Positions 44,916-56,139 of a stretch of 64,000 nucleotides of DNA are shown here, piece by piece (within the stretch, counting starts at the first letter, position 1; every line of letters starts with the position of its first letter). The DNA comes from Ariolimax columbianus (taxonomy: Eukaryota; Mollusca; Gastropoda; Stylommatophora; Arionidae): positions 61,299,512-61,363,511 of the forward strand of contig JAVGWX010000009.1 in the NCBI GenBank assembly GCA_036924085.1, given 5' to 3'. Made by a program: the position numbers and the translations under genes. The notes under the pieces are model-generated. The model did no database searches and was not told the origin of the DNA. It worked only from the letters and a program-made list of their open reading frames with translations.

Positions 44916-45239
44916 AAAAAAAATGACCCCCCAAAAACGCCAATCAATTCACCATAGAAACATCAAAATATAAAAACAAATTACACTATTGGAGATCAAA
45001 AATAAAAAAAAAATGTTTTTATATAAATAAGATTTTGTACCAAAAAAAAAGATGTTTTAAAGATACAAAATTATATTTCTTCGTCATGAATTGTTACAGA
45101 AGAGAACAACACCCGGAACAGAAATGAACTGCCAAGATTTTGTTAACTTCTCTTGCATAAATGACCTGGTCGCTGGAACATTTCTTTTTATTTTGTGTTC
45201 GGAATATATGACATATTGTGACACAAGTTGTATGTGAAT
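44916..45239. other. A-rich anonymous sequence
   Basis: Poly(A)-like runs at 45000-45050. No gene. Confidence 0.5.
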
Positions 45240-45465
45240 GCACGTAGACATGGCCAATCCCCGAGTGGATCCCGTGGTTCCTTCTGGAGAGGAAATAATA
45301 TGCCCACTGCCACTACATGCATGTCGTAAAAGACGACTAAAGAGAATTGTACATTTGACTATTATCATCTTTGTGAAAATTGTATTGTTGCAGAAACTAC
45401 AACACTAAAGCTCGTAATATTCTAAGCTGCATGGTTCCTAACGGAGGTCAGTAGAAGTGGTGACT
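45240..45465. repeat. Rep-8 copy 2
   Basis: Includes ccccgagtggatcccg, ggaaataatatgcccactgc and gcatgtcgtaaaagacgact. Similar to 44025-44260 with large differences. The type of element is unknown. Confidence 0.65.
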
Positions 45466-45559
45466 TCACAATCCCCCCAAAAAAGACCAGAAGAATACCG
45501 AATTGTTTTCAAGATAACGTCAGAGTATGTTAGTGTTTAGAGTCTCTTTTCTTAGGTGA

Positions 45560-45890
45560 TAGTGCTAGAAAACGATGCCTACCATCAACTTTTCAAGCAA
45601 GACCAGGTGATCATTCTCCGGCTATGCATCGGTCACAACAGACTTAGATGTCATCTGTACAACAAGTTCAAGATTCGCACTACAGACCTTTGTGCCCGCC
45701 ATACATCCACCATGAAGGCAGAACATATTTTGTAGTCCTGTCCACTGTATACCGACAAAAGAAGTAGCATTTGGCTACAGCCAGTATCCTTCCACGAGAA
45801 GCTGTACGGAGATATACAGAGCCTTGAGTCGACTGCTGCCTTCGTTAGAGTCATTGAAGTTGCGGTCTGAAGACGAACGAGGAAGAAGAG
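45560..45890 (+). mobile_element. LINE-B 3' fragment
   Basis: Plus strand: ENDAYHQLFKQDQVIILRLC, IGHNRLRCHLYNKFKI, MKAEHIL, a stop, SCPLYTDKRSSIW and FVRVIEVAV with a stop, then a gaggaagaagaggaagag tail. Same subfamily as 32038-32370. The Cys/His motif is damaged (CARHTST in place of CxCG) and there is an in-frame stop. Confidence 0.87.
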
Positions 45891-46355
45891 GAAGAGATAA
45901 AATTGATGGATTTATTCTCCGATTCTTATACACTGCGATCTGTTTTCTGTCAACAGTTAAGGTAGTCATATAGCAGAAACTGCTGTTGAGAATAAATTGT
46001 TAGAGCTTTCATTGTACTTCAGCTTTGTATGAGATGGGGTAGCCAGTTCCTTTCCTCGCTGCCTCGATTTCCCTAACAGTGAACCGGCTTATTTTCTGCA
46101 GCTGGATGAAATGGAGCGTGTCGTTAGCGGGGATCGAAAGCGGTATCTTTGTCTTTGCAGTGAGAAGCGAACACCCTACCACTCTGCTTCACATACGATC
46201 GAGGAGTGTAACTATAACCAAGTCTGCAGTCATGTCTATTTGTCGTACTGTATCTCTCCTGGGGCTGAAGACACAGAAGTGAATGAGCGGGAATCAGCTA
46301 GCGACTCATTTCTGACTGACCAAACCATAGATGCCCAATAGTCTATTACACCTCC
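45891..46355. other. Anonymous sequence
   Basis: No gene recognised. Confidence 0.5.
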
Positions 46356-46516
46356 AAGTAGCGACCCTGGAAACGGTCTGCACATAAAGAGCCTGACTAA
46401 AATAACAGGACTCGAACAAGGAATGCAAAGCCGATCCCAAAAATGCCCGCTGATACCGGATGCCTCGTACCGAGGAACTGGTTACTGTCTGACTGCGTAC
46501 GAAGAAGAAGAAGAAG
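46356..46516 (+). mobile_element. SINE-like copy with a LINE-A 3' tail
   Basis: The body includes aaaaatgcccgctgataccg (SINE-1/SINE-2 core) at about 46438-46460. It then switches to tggttactgtctgactgcgt acg and (GAA)5, which is the 3' end of LINE-A (reverse complement of 16911-16940 and 61253-61280). The 5' part, ctggaaacggtctgcacata, resembles the Rep-5 module. Confidence 0.8.
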
Positions 46517-47259
46517 TACCGAGGAACGCAGATATAGCAGAGACGTAGTAAACTACGATATAACGTCCTTTTAAAGATTAATGCCATTTTTTCATTATCC
46601 TAATAATGGAGTTTTACAGATTGTATCAAAATATGTGATAAACAGTAAAGAAGATAGTACACAACCTTGCCGAACACTGGATCAAAGATGACATTTTTGC
46701 GAATATTTTGCGTTTGAATAACCTGACGCTGCAAGCCACAAGCAAGACAGAAAGCGAAAATAATTTTAAAAAAAAAGAATCCTGTTTTAATAATCTCCTT
46801 CATACAAGCGGCGAAAAGAACATAAATATGTATGGTTCAATTACCGAACCAGGACATAAACAAGTAAATATTTGGTTTAAACTCATTTTTTCGGTACAAG
46901 TTTTTATCTATACAAAGACATGTCATTTTTGTTTTCTTGGTATTTGGGACACGAAGAATTTGTTTTAAAAAAAATAGGGTATTTATTTGGTGAATTGATG
47001 TTTGAGGAATTGGTGTATTGACGTTTAAATATTTAAAGAAAATGATTGCTGTTTTGGATTTTGTTATTGAAAGGTTTGATGCGTTCAGCATTTGATCACG
47101 TAAATTTCTCGTAATGAAATTGAAGAGATCAAGCTGGTCAACATTCATCGCCAACTTTAATCTTAGAAAATGATCATCGTTCCTGTCCATTTCTTCACCT
47201 GCGTGAATGTTTGCTTCTGGTGATTTGTGTTTTTCTAATTCAACAATTAGCACTATGCA
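46517..47259. other. AT-rich sequence with an unexplained 138-codon minus frame
   Basis: A minus frame at 46837-47253 (Lys/Asn/Ile rich, no recognisable motif) overlaps an 86-codon plus frame. Composition alone can give this, so I do not call a gene. Confidence 0.4.
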
Positions 47260-47775
47260 CGAAAATCAGATTAATGCGTACATTGGTATTGTTAATATTC
47301 CTCTATGCTTGTGAGACATGGATAGTTACAGCTGACCTTCAGCGAAGGATACAGGCATTGAAGATGAGATGTTTCCAAAGACTTTAAGCTTCAAGTATAA
47401 AGATCGAGTAACAAATGAGGAAATGCAAGATATAATTACAACAGCAATAGGGCTTTTTGAAAACCTCTTACCAACTGTCAAAAGAAGGAAACTCGCTTGG
47501 TACGGTCACATATCGAGATTAAATGGTCTTGCAAATACTTTCCTGTACGGAAAGGTGCAAGGAAGACGACGAAGAGATCGTCTCAAAAAGAAGTGGGGGG
47601 GGGGGGGGGCGGCGGGAACAACATAAAAGAATGGATCAATCTCCGACCAGAAGAGGCACAGACAGCGGCCGCTGACAGAGAAGGTCGCGTGGGGTTGTGA
47701 AGATGTCTTCATGTGTGCCCCAACGACCTCACTGGTTACGGGGATGACCTGACCTGACTGAACTCAACAAAGGCA
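47260..47775 (+). mobile_element. LINE-E type C-terminal and 3' fragment
   Basis: Plus strand: LVLLIFLYACETWIVTADLQ, RRIQALKMRCFQRL, KDRVTNEEMQ, VKRRKLAWYGHISRLNGLAN, YGKVQGRRRRDRLKKKWGG and EWINLRPEEAQTAAADREG. This is the C-terminus of an endonuclease-RT type LINE. It has one stop near 47386 and a poly(G) run at 47595-47609. The terminal bases (47702-47768) also occur reversed inside the 16-bp array at 8.4 kb. Confidence 0.88.
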
Positions 47776-47821
47776 ATGATCTTACTGTCGATACAAACAC
47801 ATGTATTAATATATATATATA

Positions 47822-47850
47822 GTCAACGAAAAAAGTAACTTACCAGTTAT
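47822..47850 (+). repeat. Left terminal inverted repeat of the Tc1-like element
   Basis: gtcaacgaaaaaagtaactt acc pairs with the reverse complement of 49203-49225 (cttaacgaaaaaggtaactt acc), three mismatches in 23. It is preceded by TA at 47820-47821. Confidence 0.87.
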
Positions 47851-48078
47851 TATGTATGCTTTGATGTTTGAAAGTTACACGTTATGTAATTTCATAGCGA
47901 AACATTTTTGGCCTCTGCCGAAAGCCAATATACTTGTCTCAGTACAATCTGAGTTTGAAATGACCGTTTAAAACTGATTTCACGAAATTAACGACTATCC
48001 AGACAGTTTCTTAATGATAAGTGTTCACATCTTTGCTTATTTTGCCATTTATTTTGCTCATAATCAATCTACTGGTAG

Positions 48079-49027
48079 AATGCCACACACGGCCCTAAAT
48101 GGGAAGTTACGAGCTGTTTGCCTGTTGGAATGATGAATGTATGTGTTTGCAACAGTAAGACAATTTGATGTGTCAAAATGGACTGTTAGGCTCTGGTCAC
48201 ATTGCTACCAGACGACTGGAACTGTTTCTGATTTGTCCTGTTGGGGACATCCTTGATTAACGAACAGACGGCAGGATCATTACATGACTCTCCCACATCT
48301 GCAAAACAGATTTCAGTCAGCAACTGTCACTGCGGGCACCATCCCCAGACTGAGAAGTTCAGCTACTATCAGGAAACGTTTTCACGAGCAATGCCTACGT
48401 GCAAGAGGCCATGCTATTCGTTCAACTCTGAAGCCACGACATCGTGCCACGCGACTAACCTGTGCCAGATAACATTTGCGCTGTTGGAACGCTCTGTGGG
48501 ACATAGTATTGTTTACTGACAAGTGCAGAATCAACTTCCCAAGAGCCGATGGTCGTCAGAAAGTGTATCGTCGACATGGAGAGCGCTACGCCAATAACTG
48601 TATTCAAGATAGCGATCGTCATGGCTGTGGAAGGATTATGAGCTGGGGAGGCATCTGCTCCGATCGTCGGACGTACCTCCTTATCTTAGACGGTGCTGTT
48701 ACTCCCTTGTGATACTCCCTTGTGGGGAACCATGCACCAGACAGTGTGCTTCAGCAGGAAAATGCTCGTCCACATGTTGTCAGAGTCGTGCATCAAGAAC
48801 TTCAGACCAGAAACATTGAAATCTGGCCCCGGCCAGTCATTTCACCTGATCTGTCACAAACTGAGCATGTCTGAAACGAGCTGAAACGTTGACTTCAGCA
48901 GCAGCAGCAGCATCTACTACTGGAGTGACAGAGCATTCCACATAATTTAATGAGTCCCTGCATTCGATCCTCGAGACGCAGATTTTAAGCCGTGATCAAC
49001 GCACGTGGTGGACACACGCGGTACTGA
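48079..49027 (+). pseudogene. Tc1 transposase pseudogene (DD34E type with second Asp changed to Glu)
   Basis: Starts MPHTALNGKLRAVCLLE and then breaks. The helix-turn-helix remains as VRQFDVSKWTV. Then RFQSATVTAGT, ALWDIVLFTDKCRINF (first catalytic Asp), ADGRQKVYRRHGERYANNCI, RIMSWGGICSDRRTYL, QQENARPHVVRVVHQE (Asp normally before NARPH is Glu, codon GAA) and SPDLSQTEHV (third acidic residue kept), with 34 residues between the last two. TGG to TGA follows at EHV*NELKR. The end ARGGHTRY precedes the stop. Frameshifts at about 48120-48250, 48475 and 48710. Family function: cut-and-paste transposition at TA sites. This copy cannot make active enzyme. Confidence 0.92.
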
Positions 49028-49194
49028 GCGATGTTATTTTAAAAATGACCCCTATGCTCTCAGGCGCTGTGGAGACAATCACACGTGACACGAAAATGTA
49101 TTTCTAGTTGTTTCAGTTTCGAACTTTGGATCAAGTTCCTTCTCCTCAAATTTCGGTGCTTTTTGATGATCAAATAGAATTATATGATGTGCGA

Positions 49195-49225
49195 TATTAC
49201 CTGGTAAGTTACCTTTTTCGTTAAG
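49195..49225 (-). repeat. Right terminal inverted repeat of the Tc1-like element
   Basis: ggtaagttacctttttcgtt aag, partner of 47822-47850, followed by TA. Confidence 0.87.
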
Positions 49226-49244
49226 TAAATATAAACTATATTTT

Positions 49245-49555
49245 GTGGATGTTGTTGTTGTTGTTGTTATTGTTGTTGTTGTTATGAATGCCCACAATGA
49301 GTAGGTTTTCTCTTTTGTGCGTCCTGAGAACGACGTTTAGTGTCGGGTAGCAGTAGCTTCCCTCACATACCGAGTGTGCTGATGAAGGTGAACCGGGGTT
49401 CTCTAGGCGGCTGTGCTATGCTTGGCTTCATCTGCGTGTCGCCCACTATTACAGGCATGACGTTGATCCTCACCCCGTTAGCCAGGCTACCATGAAAACA
49501 ATCCGTTTCCAGGGAGGACTACGAGAAAGCCGTGGTGGAGGTCTTGGTCAGGATA
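49245..49555 (-). repeat. Rep-5 copy 3 with (AAC)n tail
   Basis: Longest copy. On minus it runs from about 49555 to gggcattcataacaacaac; the plus strand shows TGT/GTT repeats at 49247-49283. Matches 26410-26665 over most of its length. A direct-oriented minus-strand retroelement with an AAC tail is the simplest reading. Confidence 0.83.
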
Positions 49556-49654
49556 TTTTGCTTAACCCTCACTAGCATTTCTGATCAATAAGTTGAGCGT
49601 GGTCAGTTGTAATCTGCCTGCCCACGTTTTGCGGTAAAATCATTTGAACGATTA

Positions 49655-49810
49655 ATCCAGGATCCGCTAAAATGTGATGGATTAATAGGTCGGTACTAGT
49701 ACTGGCTGTGTACACATTTTATCTCTAGGTTATGGGGAAGTTGGCTAAAATAGGAGAAATAGAAGTCCACGTAAACAGACAACGGTCATGTCAGGCTAAA
49801 TAAAAGTCTG
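49655..49810 (-). repeat. Rep-7 copy 3 (unexpanded)
   Basis: Reverse complement of the flanks of 44545-44915 with a single internal unit (gtgtacacagccagtactag..cgacctattaatcc). It shows the ancestral arrangement. Confidence 0.87.
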
Positions 49811-50503
49811 AAATAAAAGGAAACCATCGTCACGGCCACAAGGTCTTCGTCAGAGACAAAGAGTGAACGAAAACACCTAACGAATCACAACAAATAGAAC
49901 AACTTGGGGGCCGAGGACGCAGTAAGCGATAAACACCTGTCAGCGACTCACAACTGATTGCATGCTTCTGGGACAGCGGACCAGAGATGTCCATGTCTAT
50001 GTTCCACTTCCAAGAGACGTTCTAGCAAAAAAGACGTTTCGGTGCAGTCTGGATAAGAAAAAAGCGATCGAAGAGCAGCCCTGCCCCCCCCAAAAAGCCG
50101 CCGTGCTGAAACAAGATATGCCGGGCCTCGCTGAACGAGTAAACTACGACACGCATAAAAAATACGCCCGTCTTTTTTCAGGACGAGTAATGACATAGAA
50201 GAACGCACTTCAAAATGATTACAATACGACATAAGACAGAAGTCATTAGCCAGACAGATCAATCTTCCCCCCTTTCCACTTCTCTTGTATTGCATAATAG
50301 TTCAACCTCCACCCCTAACTCCCCTTTCCGCAACAGCTGTTCATTTTCGTCTCTGCCACCCACATTACCTTATATAATAATAAGCAATGAAAGAAACATC
50401 ATTGCTCAATTTTGGTAATTAATTGTAATTAATATTTTTAGCTTACTTTTGCGTAGAATGCGTGTGTCTCACACAAGTTCGTAAATACAAACGTTCATCA
50501 CAA

Positions 50504-50504
<1 letters not shown>
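49811..50504. other. Anonymous sequence
   Basis: No gene supported. The 115-codon minus frame at 49948-50295 has no family signal. Confidence 0.45.
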
Positions 50505-50536
<32 letters not shown>

Positions 50537-50555
50537 GTCACACACACACACATTA
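50505..50555. repeat. (AC)n microsatellite
   Basis: cacaca run with one GT interruption. Confidence 0.95.
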
Positions 50556-50567
50556 ACTTCAATTATT

Positions 50568-50571
50568 TGAA

Positions 50572-50603
<32 letters not shown>

Positions 50604-50770
50604 AGAAGAAAGAGGAGAAGAGGAAGAAGAACAATAAGAATAATAATAAGAAGAATATATCAGAAGAAGAAGAAGAGAGGAAGCAGAATGCAGAATACAA
50701 AATAAAAAAGAAAAGTAAAGAAAGAAGACGGAAGAAAGAAAAAGCGGAAAAGAAAAAAGGAGAAGAAACT
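50568..50770. repeat. (GAA)n-derived purine tract
   Basis: GAAGAAGAA decaying into A/G-rich sequence over 200 bp. Lys/Glu frames are artefacts. Possibly an old GAA tail that expanded, but no element body is visible upstream. Confidence 0.85.
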
Positions 50771-51629
50771 TAAGAAATGACACAAGCTTGTTAAGATTGT
50801 AATATGATGACATCAATAGAACACATCATGTCATTATATCCCGTAGAAACCTCAACAAAACACCTCAATGAATAGATGAAGCATATCAAGCCAGGGATGA
50901 CTTTTTTGTTGTTGTTGAACGATATTAAAAAGCCGAATAAGTTTTATATGGAGGCCTAACCCTCTTCATGGTAGCATGTAGATCACATACAAGCTTTGGT
51001 GCAGGGCTCCTGAAAAGAGACAAATTGCTATGAATTGGGCCACACTTCCCTCTCAGAAATGCCGTAAGAGACCATCACGGAGTCCGGTTTATTTAATGAA
51101 AAGCTGATCCTTCAAAACAAAGTGTTAAAGAAACGACTAATGTTAGATTTATGCATTGGCGCTGACGTCCAGCAAGGAAAGCTCCCACCCAGACGAAAGC
51201 TCCTATCCAGACGAAAGCAGGTTAGATGATAATGATAAATACATAAGAGATGCACGGGCATTTAAAACACCATACGCCTGCTAATTTGAATTTGTCTGCG
51301 GCATGCTTAAAACACACACACACACGCAGTATTTGAGCTTTTCTTGATTCCCATGTCTCATTGGAATCCACTTTATCTCTGATTGCGTCTGCACACGAAA
51401 CGTTATTTTGTTTTGTATACCGTACTTTCTTTGGTCCGGTGGGAGCAAATTTCCATGGGCGTCTAAGTCAACCGTTACCGCATGAGAGCAGGTCATTTAC
51501 AGTAACGACGTTCTGATGACACCGGGGAATCTCACATGTTATCCACGTCGTCAACAAATCCTTCTCTTGATATCGTGCTTGTCTTTCAATCAACGTACCT
51601 CACAATATCATTTTCGCTGTCACATTCTA
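50771..51629. other. Anonymous sequence
   Basis: A short direct repeat, cccagacgaaagctcc / tccagacgaaagc, lies at 51188-51220. Nothing else. Confidence 0.45.
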
Positions 51630-51790
51630 CTTGGTTGTTGTTGTTTGCGATTGCCCACAATGTGTAAATTACTCTTTTGGGCGCCCTGAAAAGGACGTTA
51701 AGTGGGTTTCCTCGTATCCCGAGCGTGCTGATGAAGGTGGAACGGGGTCCCCAGGCGGTTGTGTTATGCTTGGCTTCATATGCACTTGTA
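51630..51790 (-). repeat. Rep-5 copy 4, 5' truncated
   Basis: ttgttgttgtttgcgattgcccacaat, tgggcgccctgaaaaggacg and gagcgtgctgatgaaggtgg match 49270-49440. Truncated near atgcttggcttca. Confidence 0.85.
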
Positions 51791-51921
51791 AATGTCTTTT
51801 TGTATTTGCTTGCTATCGAGTGTGCAGACAAATAGTTTGATTAGCATGTTGTGGATAAAGGCAATACAGACATTTTCGACCCGTCCGTCCGTCCATCTAT
51901 TTATCGTCAGTCCAATTATGT

Positions 51922-52500
51922 CGTTAGACGTCGTGGAAAGGTGTTTTGTTAGTGTGGGAAAATCCTTTGTTTCATATTTCTTGGCAGGTAAAAATCCACT
52001 GGTGACTTGCCAGGTCAATCTCAGCATCTGTTAGTCCCTGGAATATACGATCGTCAATTTTTTAGATTGAAGGAGGTGGAAGCTTAAATTAGAGCAAGGT
52101 AGACCTGCAGCCTGTCAGGCTCCATCTAAGCCTCTCCGCTTACCACATAACCTAGACCTGATGTTATAGCCACACACACACACACACCCCCCCCCCCCCC
52201 CCAATTTATTTTGATTGCGATATATTCTCTGTTGGATGAATATCCGTAGAATAATTTGAGTAGATTTTAAACTTGAATTTTGCTCGAGTAGCGGCCGTTA
52301 GCCTTCTCTTTTCGATTTCCAACTTCTAAGGTATTTTTAACGTGCGCGCCACTGTACACGGGTGTCTGATCTCACTACTCAGAGATCAGGAGAAATATTT
52401 GCCGAATGATCCACGTGAAAAAATCCCGGTCTCCACTGTGATTTGAACCCGCAACCTCCAGCACCCGTGGCAACCACCTTACCTCGAGACCACTTGGTCC
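51922..52500 (-). mobile_element. Rep-4 copy 2: long SINE-like element with tRNA-like head
   Basis: On minus the head carries a B box GGGTTCAAATC (plus gatttgaaccc, 52440-52450) and a weaker A box-like TGGTCTCGAGG (plus about 52481-52491). The body of about 480 bp matches 24808-25262. A poly(C)16 run at 52187-52202 interrupts it. About 580 bp is long for a SINE, so it may be a composite or LINE-derived non-autonomous element. Confidence 0.82.
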
Positions 52501-52596
52501 CCTATGTTCCTTATTCACATTCTGTAATGTATGCTCCGTAGTTTATTCGTTTAGTTCGCATGTGCACAGTGGTGATGCAGACGTGCACATGTGATC

Positions 52597-52980
52597 AACA
52601 GCAACAACAACAGCAACAACAACAACTATTACTACTACTACTACTTCTACTACTGATACTACTACCACAACCAATAGTACTATTACTACACATATTACTA
52701 CAATTACAACTAATACTGCTACTGCCATTATTACTACTAACACAGCTACTACCACAACTACTACTATTACTACTACTAGTATTACAACTACTACTATTAC
52801 CACTACTACTACCTCTATTGTCACTATCACTACTTCTACCTCTAATACTGCTGTTACTATCACTTCTACCACTACTACTACTATTGCTACTATTAGTACT
52901 ACTTCCACCATTACTACCACTACTAATACCATACTACTGCGTATGCTTTCTTCTTCTACTTCTTCTTCTTCTTCTTCTGA
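52597..52980. repeat. Trinucleotide repeat tract (CAA, then ACT/ATT, then TTC)
   Basis: caacaacagcaacaac leads into about 320 bp of degenerate (ACT)n and ends in (TTC)n at 52951-52978. Long Leu or Val frames are artefacts. Confidence 0.95.
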
Positions 52981-53778
52981 TCTCTTGAAGAAAAGGGATA
53001 TTTATTAATTTACTCATAAATCAGGTATGCTGGTTCTCTCTCCTTGAACCGCACTTCAAACCCAGAAGCCTATTTCAGGCTCACAGGTTTTTGGCATGTG
53101 TGGATAGTGCAGTGGGAAGTGCCTTGGGTTTAATTGTTGTCGACACACGGTGTGTTAGAAGGCAGGGTCAGACACCCCTTTCAGCATGCTCTCAGTGTGG
53201 AAGTTGTCCTTTTTGCATCTTTGGCTCACACACACACAGCTCTCTTGGAGATCAGTCGAGCAGTTTTACTTTTAAAATGTAAAGGAAGGTTGTAGGAATT
53301 TGTATTTTTAATGTCTTACAACGCTATGTCCAAACCGTTTTAGTCATTAGTTTGTGAATCGCGTAGTCGAATAGTTTCGATGCTTGCCTACCTGATGAGA
53401 ACTAGCGCAGCGGGTCGACTGACCGGTAATGCATATGTTGGCTTTCTGTTGCGCGGGAAATAAACAATCATATCCAGTACACGACTACACGACACCAGTG
53501 GCGAAGCGACCTGTACTCCTCAGCGTAAAAACCCCTCGACTATCCCAGTAATGACAATAAAGTAGACCTTCAGTTTATTTTCGTCCAGTCACTAGTGCCC
53601 TTTATATCATTGCGAAGATTAGGTCCCTTTGTACTGAGATAATAGCGTTGCATCAGTCGTCATAAGCCAGTATTCATGAAGGATTGGTCTGTTGCACTTT
53701 CTCTATCTGCTGTGCGGTCTTGCTCTTGCACTGTAGCAAAATATTGTGATGCTGTAAGCAATCGGTGGAAGTTGATCC
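52981..53778. other. Anonymous sequence
   Basis: No gene or element recognised. Confidence 0.5.
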
Positions 53779-54148
53779 ATGTACATTCTCATAAGGTGAC
53801 TGAACCATTGTGTTTTCTATCTTCTCATAAGGTGACTGAACCATTGTGTTTTCAATCTTCTCATAAGGTGACTGAACAAATGTGTTTTCTATCTTCTCAT
53901 AAGGTGACTGAACCTTTGTGATTTCTATCTTCTCATAAGGTTACTGAACTATTGTGTTCTCTATCTTCTCATAAGGTGACTGAACCATTGTGTTTTCTAT
54001 CTTCTCATAAGGTGACTGAACCATTGTGTTTTCTATCTTCTCATAAGGTGACTGATCCATTGTGTTTTCTATCTTCTCATAAGGTGACTGAAATATTGTG
54101 TTTTCTATCTTCTCATAAGCTGAATGAACCATTGTGTTTTCTATCTAG
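53779..54148. repeat. 36-bp minisatellite, about 10 units
   Basis: cttctcataaggtgactgaa plus ccattgtgttttctat, period 36 (12 codons). Open on both strands: SSHKVTEPLCFL on plus and MVQSPYEKIENT on minus. Periodicity explains the open frames. Confidence 0.96.
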
Positions 54149-55127
54149 AAATGTTTTTCTGTACGCACCACGATAAGTAGCTTCAGCCATATTCCAAATG
54201 TCATCATCTTGCAACCTGTTTCTTTTGGTGACACTGATGAATTTTCTCAAACACTTTATTTCATACATATAAATTATATCACATTGTCATCGCCAATATG
54301 GTGTTCGGATGCTTAAATAGTGGCAACATTTGATCAGCCACATTTGATAAAATACAGTTTTTATCCCAACGTTTAAATACATATCCCTTTCCCCTGACCG
54401 CCACTATCAAAAGGGAGGATAGTTGCTTCCCAAAACAACTCGATAAGTAGTGTTTTTTCGGCATCAATGACGTTGTTTTGTAACTGAAATAAACCTCGGA
54501 AATTTATCTGGCGTCCCTGGGACAGAATTTTACGTCTTTCGTAGGTCTAGCTATCCCCCCAGATTATTTTTACATATCACATATAGTATCCATAATAAAG
54601 CTTTGTTATACATATCTATGCTAGATGTCAAACTGAGCTTCTATAAAAGACCTATGAATTAAATATACAAGTTATACTTAGTTAAAATAGTAAATAAGTG
54701 TCATACAAATTATTTACACATAATCACAAACAATGCAATCACATATCAGCAGACAAGAGAACCAGCTCTAGTTTACGTTGTCTATATCAATATTACTAGA
54801 ATTTATCACTCTCATCACAAGATATAAACCCTTGCTTTTTGTAAGACACATAGTCATAGTTTTGTGTTATCCATCACGTATTCCTATTTTATGTGACTTT
54901 AACTTCCTCGTCAGTCTTTTGCAACTTCGCCACCTATTATATGTGACGAACTTCCAAAATAATTTTTGATGAGATGCTCTGTTAATGAACTTGGCAAAAT
55001 CTTGATATAGCGACGTTTGGTGATTTAAGGCGATTCGAAGACCCATTTTAATTTGTGTGTGTGTGTGCTTTCAATATGTTTAAATGTGTCAATCTGTAGA
55101 TGTACGTTTTGTTTCTTTTTCTTCTAC
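54149..55127. other. Anonymous AT-rich sequence
   Basis: No gene supported. Confidence 0.5.
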
Positions 55128-55515
55128 TTGTTCTTTTTCCTATCTTCGTCTTTGTCTTCTTCTTCTTCTTTTGCATCTTCTTTTTCTTCTTCTTCTTTTC
55201 CTTCGTTGAGTCGTCGTCTTACGCTTTCAGCCGTCAACTTGAATGTCTCTAAAGAAAGAAGTGGTCGGCATGGGGTCATCTGTATCTCCATAGAGCAGGT
55301 CTTGGGTTGGAACAGGAGATCATCAAATATACCTTCCCTATAACTCTTATTTTGAACAATTCTGCAGCAGATGTTGAGCAGTCATTTTATCAGTGCCGCA
55401 GACACATTCATCTCTATGTCCTATTTCTACCTTGTTGAATAAATGGTTTCGCAATCCGTTGTGGTGTGTGGGAGTCTAAAAATCAACTCCTGTTAGGCCC
55501 TGTTTAGCTTGCAGT
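55128..55515 (-). mobile_element. RNase-H LINE C-terminal fragment (LINE-B group)
   Basis: Minus strand: GLRNHLFNKVEIGHRDECVC and GTDKMTAQHLLQNCSK, the same Cys/His block as residues 821-855 of LINE-A ORF2, preceded by a degraded NDVYCKLNR..LIFRL. A (GAA)n-type tail follows (plus TTC 55128-55200). The damaged frame is spread over two registers. Confidence 0.83.
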
Positions 55516-56139
55516 AAACATCATTTTGTTGTTGTAATGGATGGCCCGCTAACCACCTGCATTTTCCTGATATATGATACTCATCCGAAAAGAGTTGCAG
55601 CCAAAATCTGTTTTATCGCTCTTGCAAGATTTCTTTCTGTCAGGGACAGACTACCACTAGGAGCGGTTAAACCCCTCACATTAACCCCTGTTAGCCAAAT
55701 TAAACTACTCGGTCCTACGGACGACCTCTACATGCCCAGTTGTCCAGCGGAAACGTTTCTATGGCTAATTTTCTTCATTCATATGTATGTCCTTCTGATT
55801 GACAGATAGAGTCGCGTTTCTTATTATATGTCTACCTCTCAATGTAGATTTCTTCCTCACTTTTTTCATGTTTCGTAAATGAAATTGATAGGACGAACGA
55901 ATGAATAGCTGGGGGACGTATAAAAAACGTTTTAACGTGTATTTCTGATTCATATATTCTGTTTATCTCCAGGATGGAAAATTAACGTATAAAATGCTTG
56001 CATATTTCCCTGCTCCTTTCACTGATTGCTTCTTTTTATGCTCACCTTTTCTCGTTAAATAAATGATATGTTGATATTATGGCTGCTGTGTCAGGTGTTG
56101 GAAAGCTTAAAATGCTTACATATGTCATTTAGAATTATC
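55516..56139. other. Anonymous sequence
   Basis: A 90-codon plus frame at 55537-55809 has no family signal. Confidence 0.45.

Larger units (their letters stand above)
47822..49225 (+). mobile_element. Tc1-like DNA transposon, 1.4 kb, inactivated
   Basis: Terminal inverted repeats flank a plus-strand transposase pseudogene, with TA dinucleotides directly outside (47820-47821 and 49226-49227). That is the target-site signature of the Tc1/mariner superfamily. Length (1404 bp) fits the family. The transposase is described separately. Confidence 0.92.

Noticed and set aside
50462..50773. Lys-rich protein
   Set aside because: Translation of a decayed GAA/A-rich tract.
52543..52988. Leu-rich or Val-rich proteins on both strands
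   Set aside because: Translation of trinucleotide repeats.
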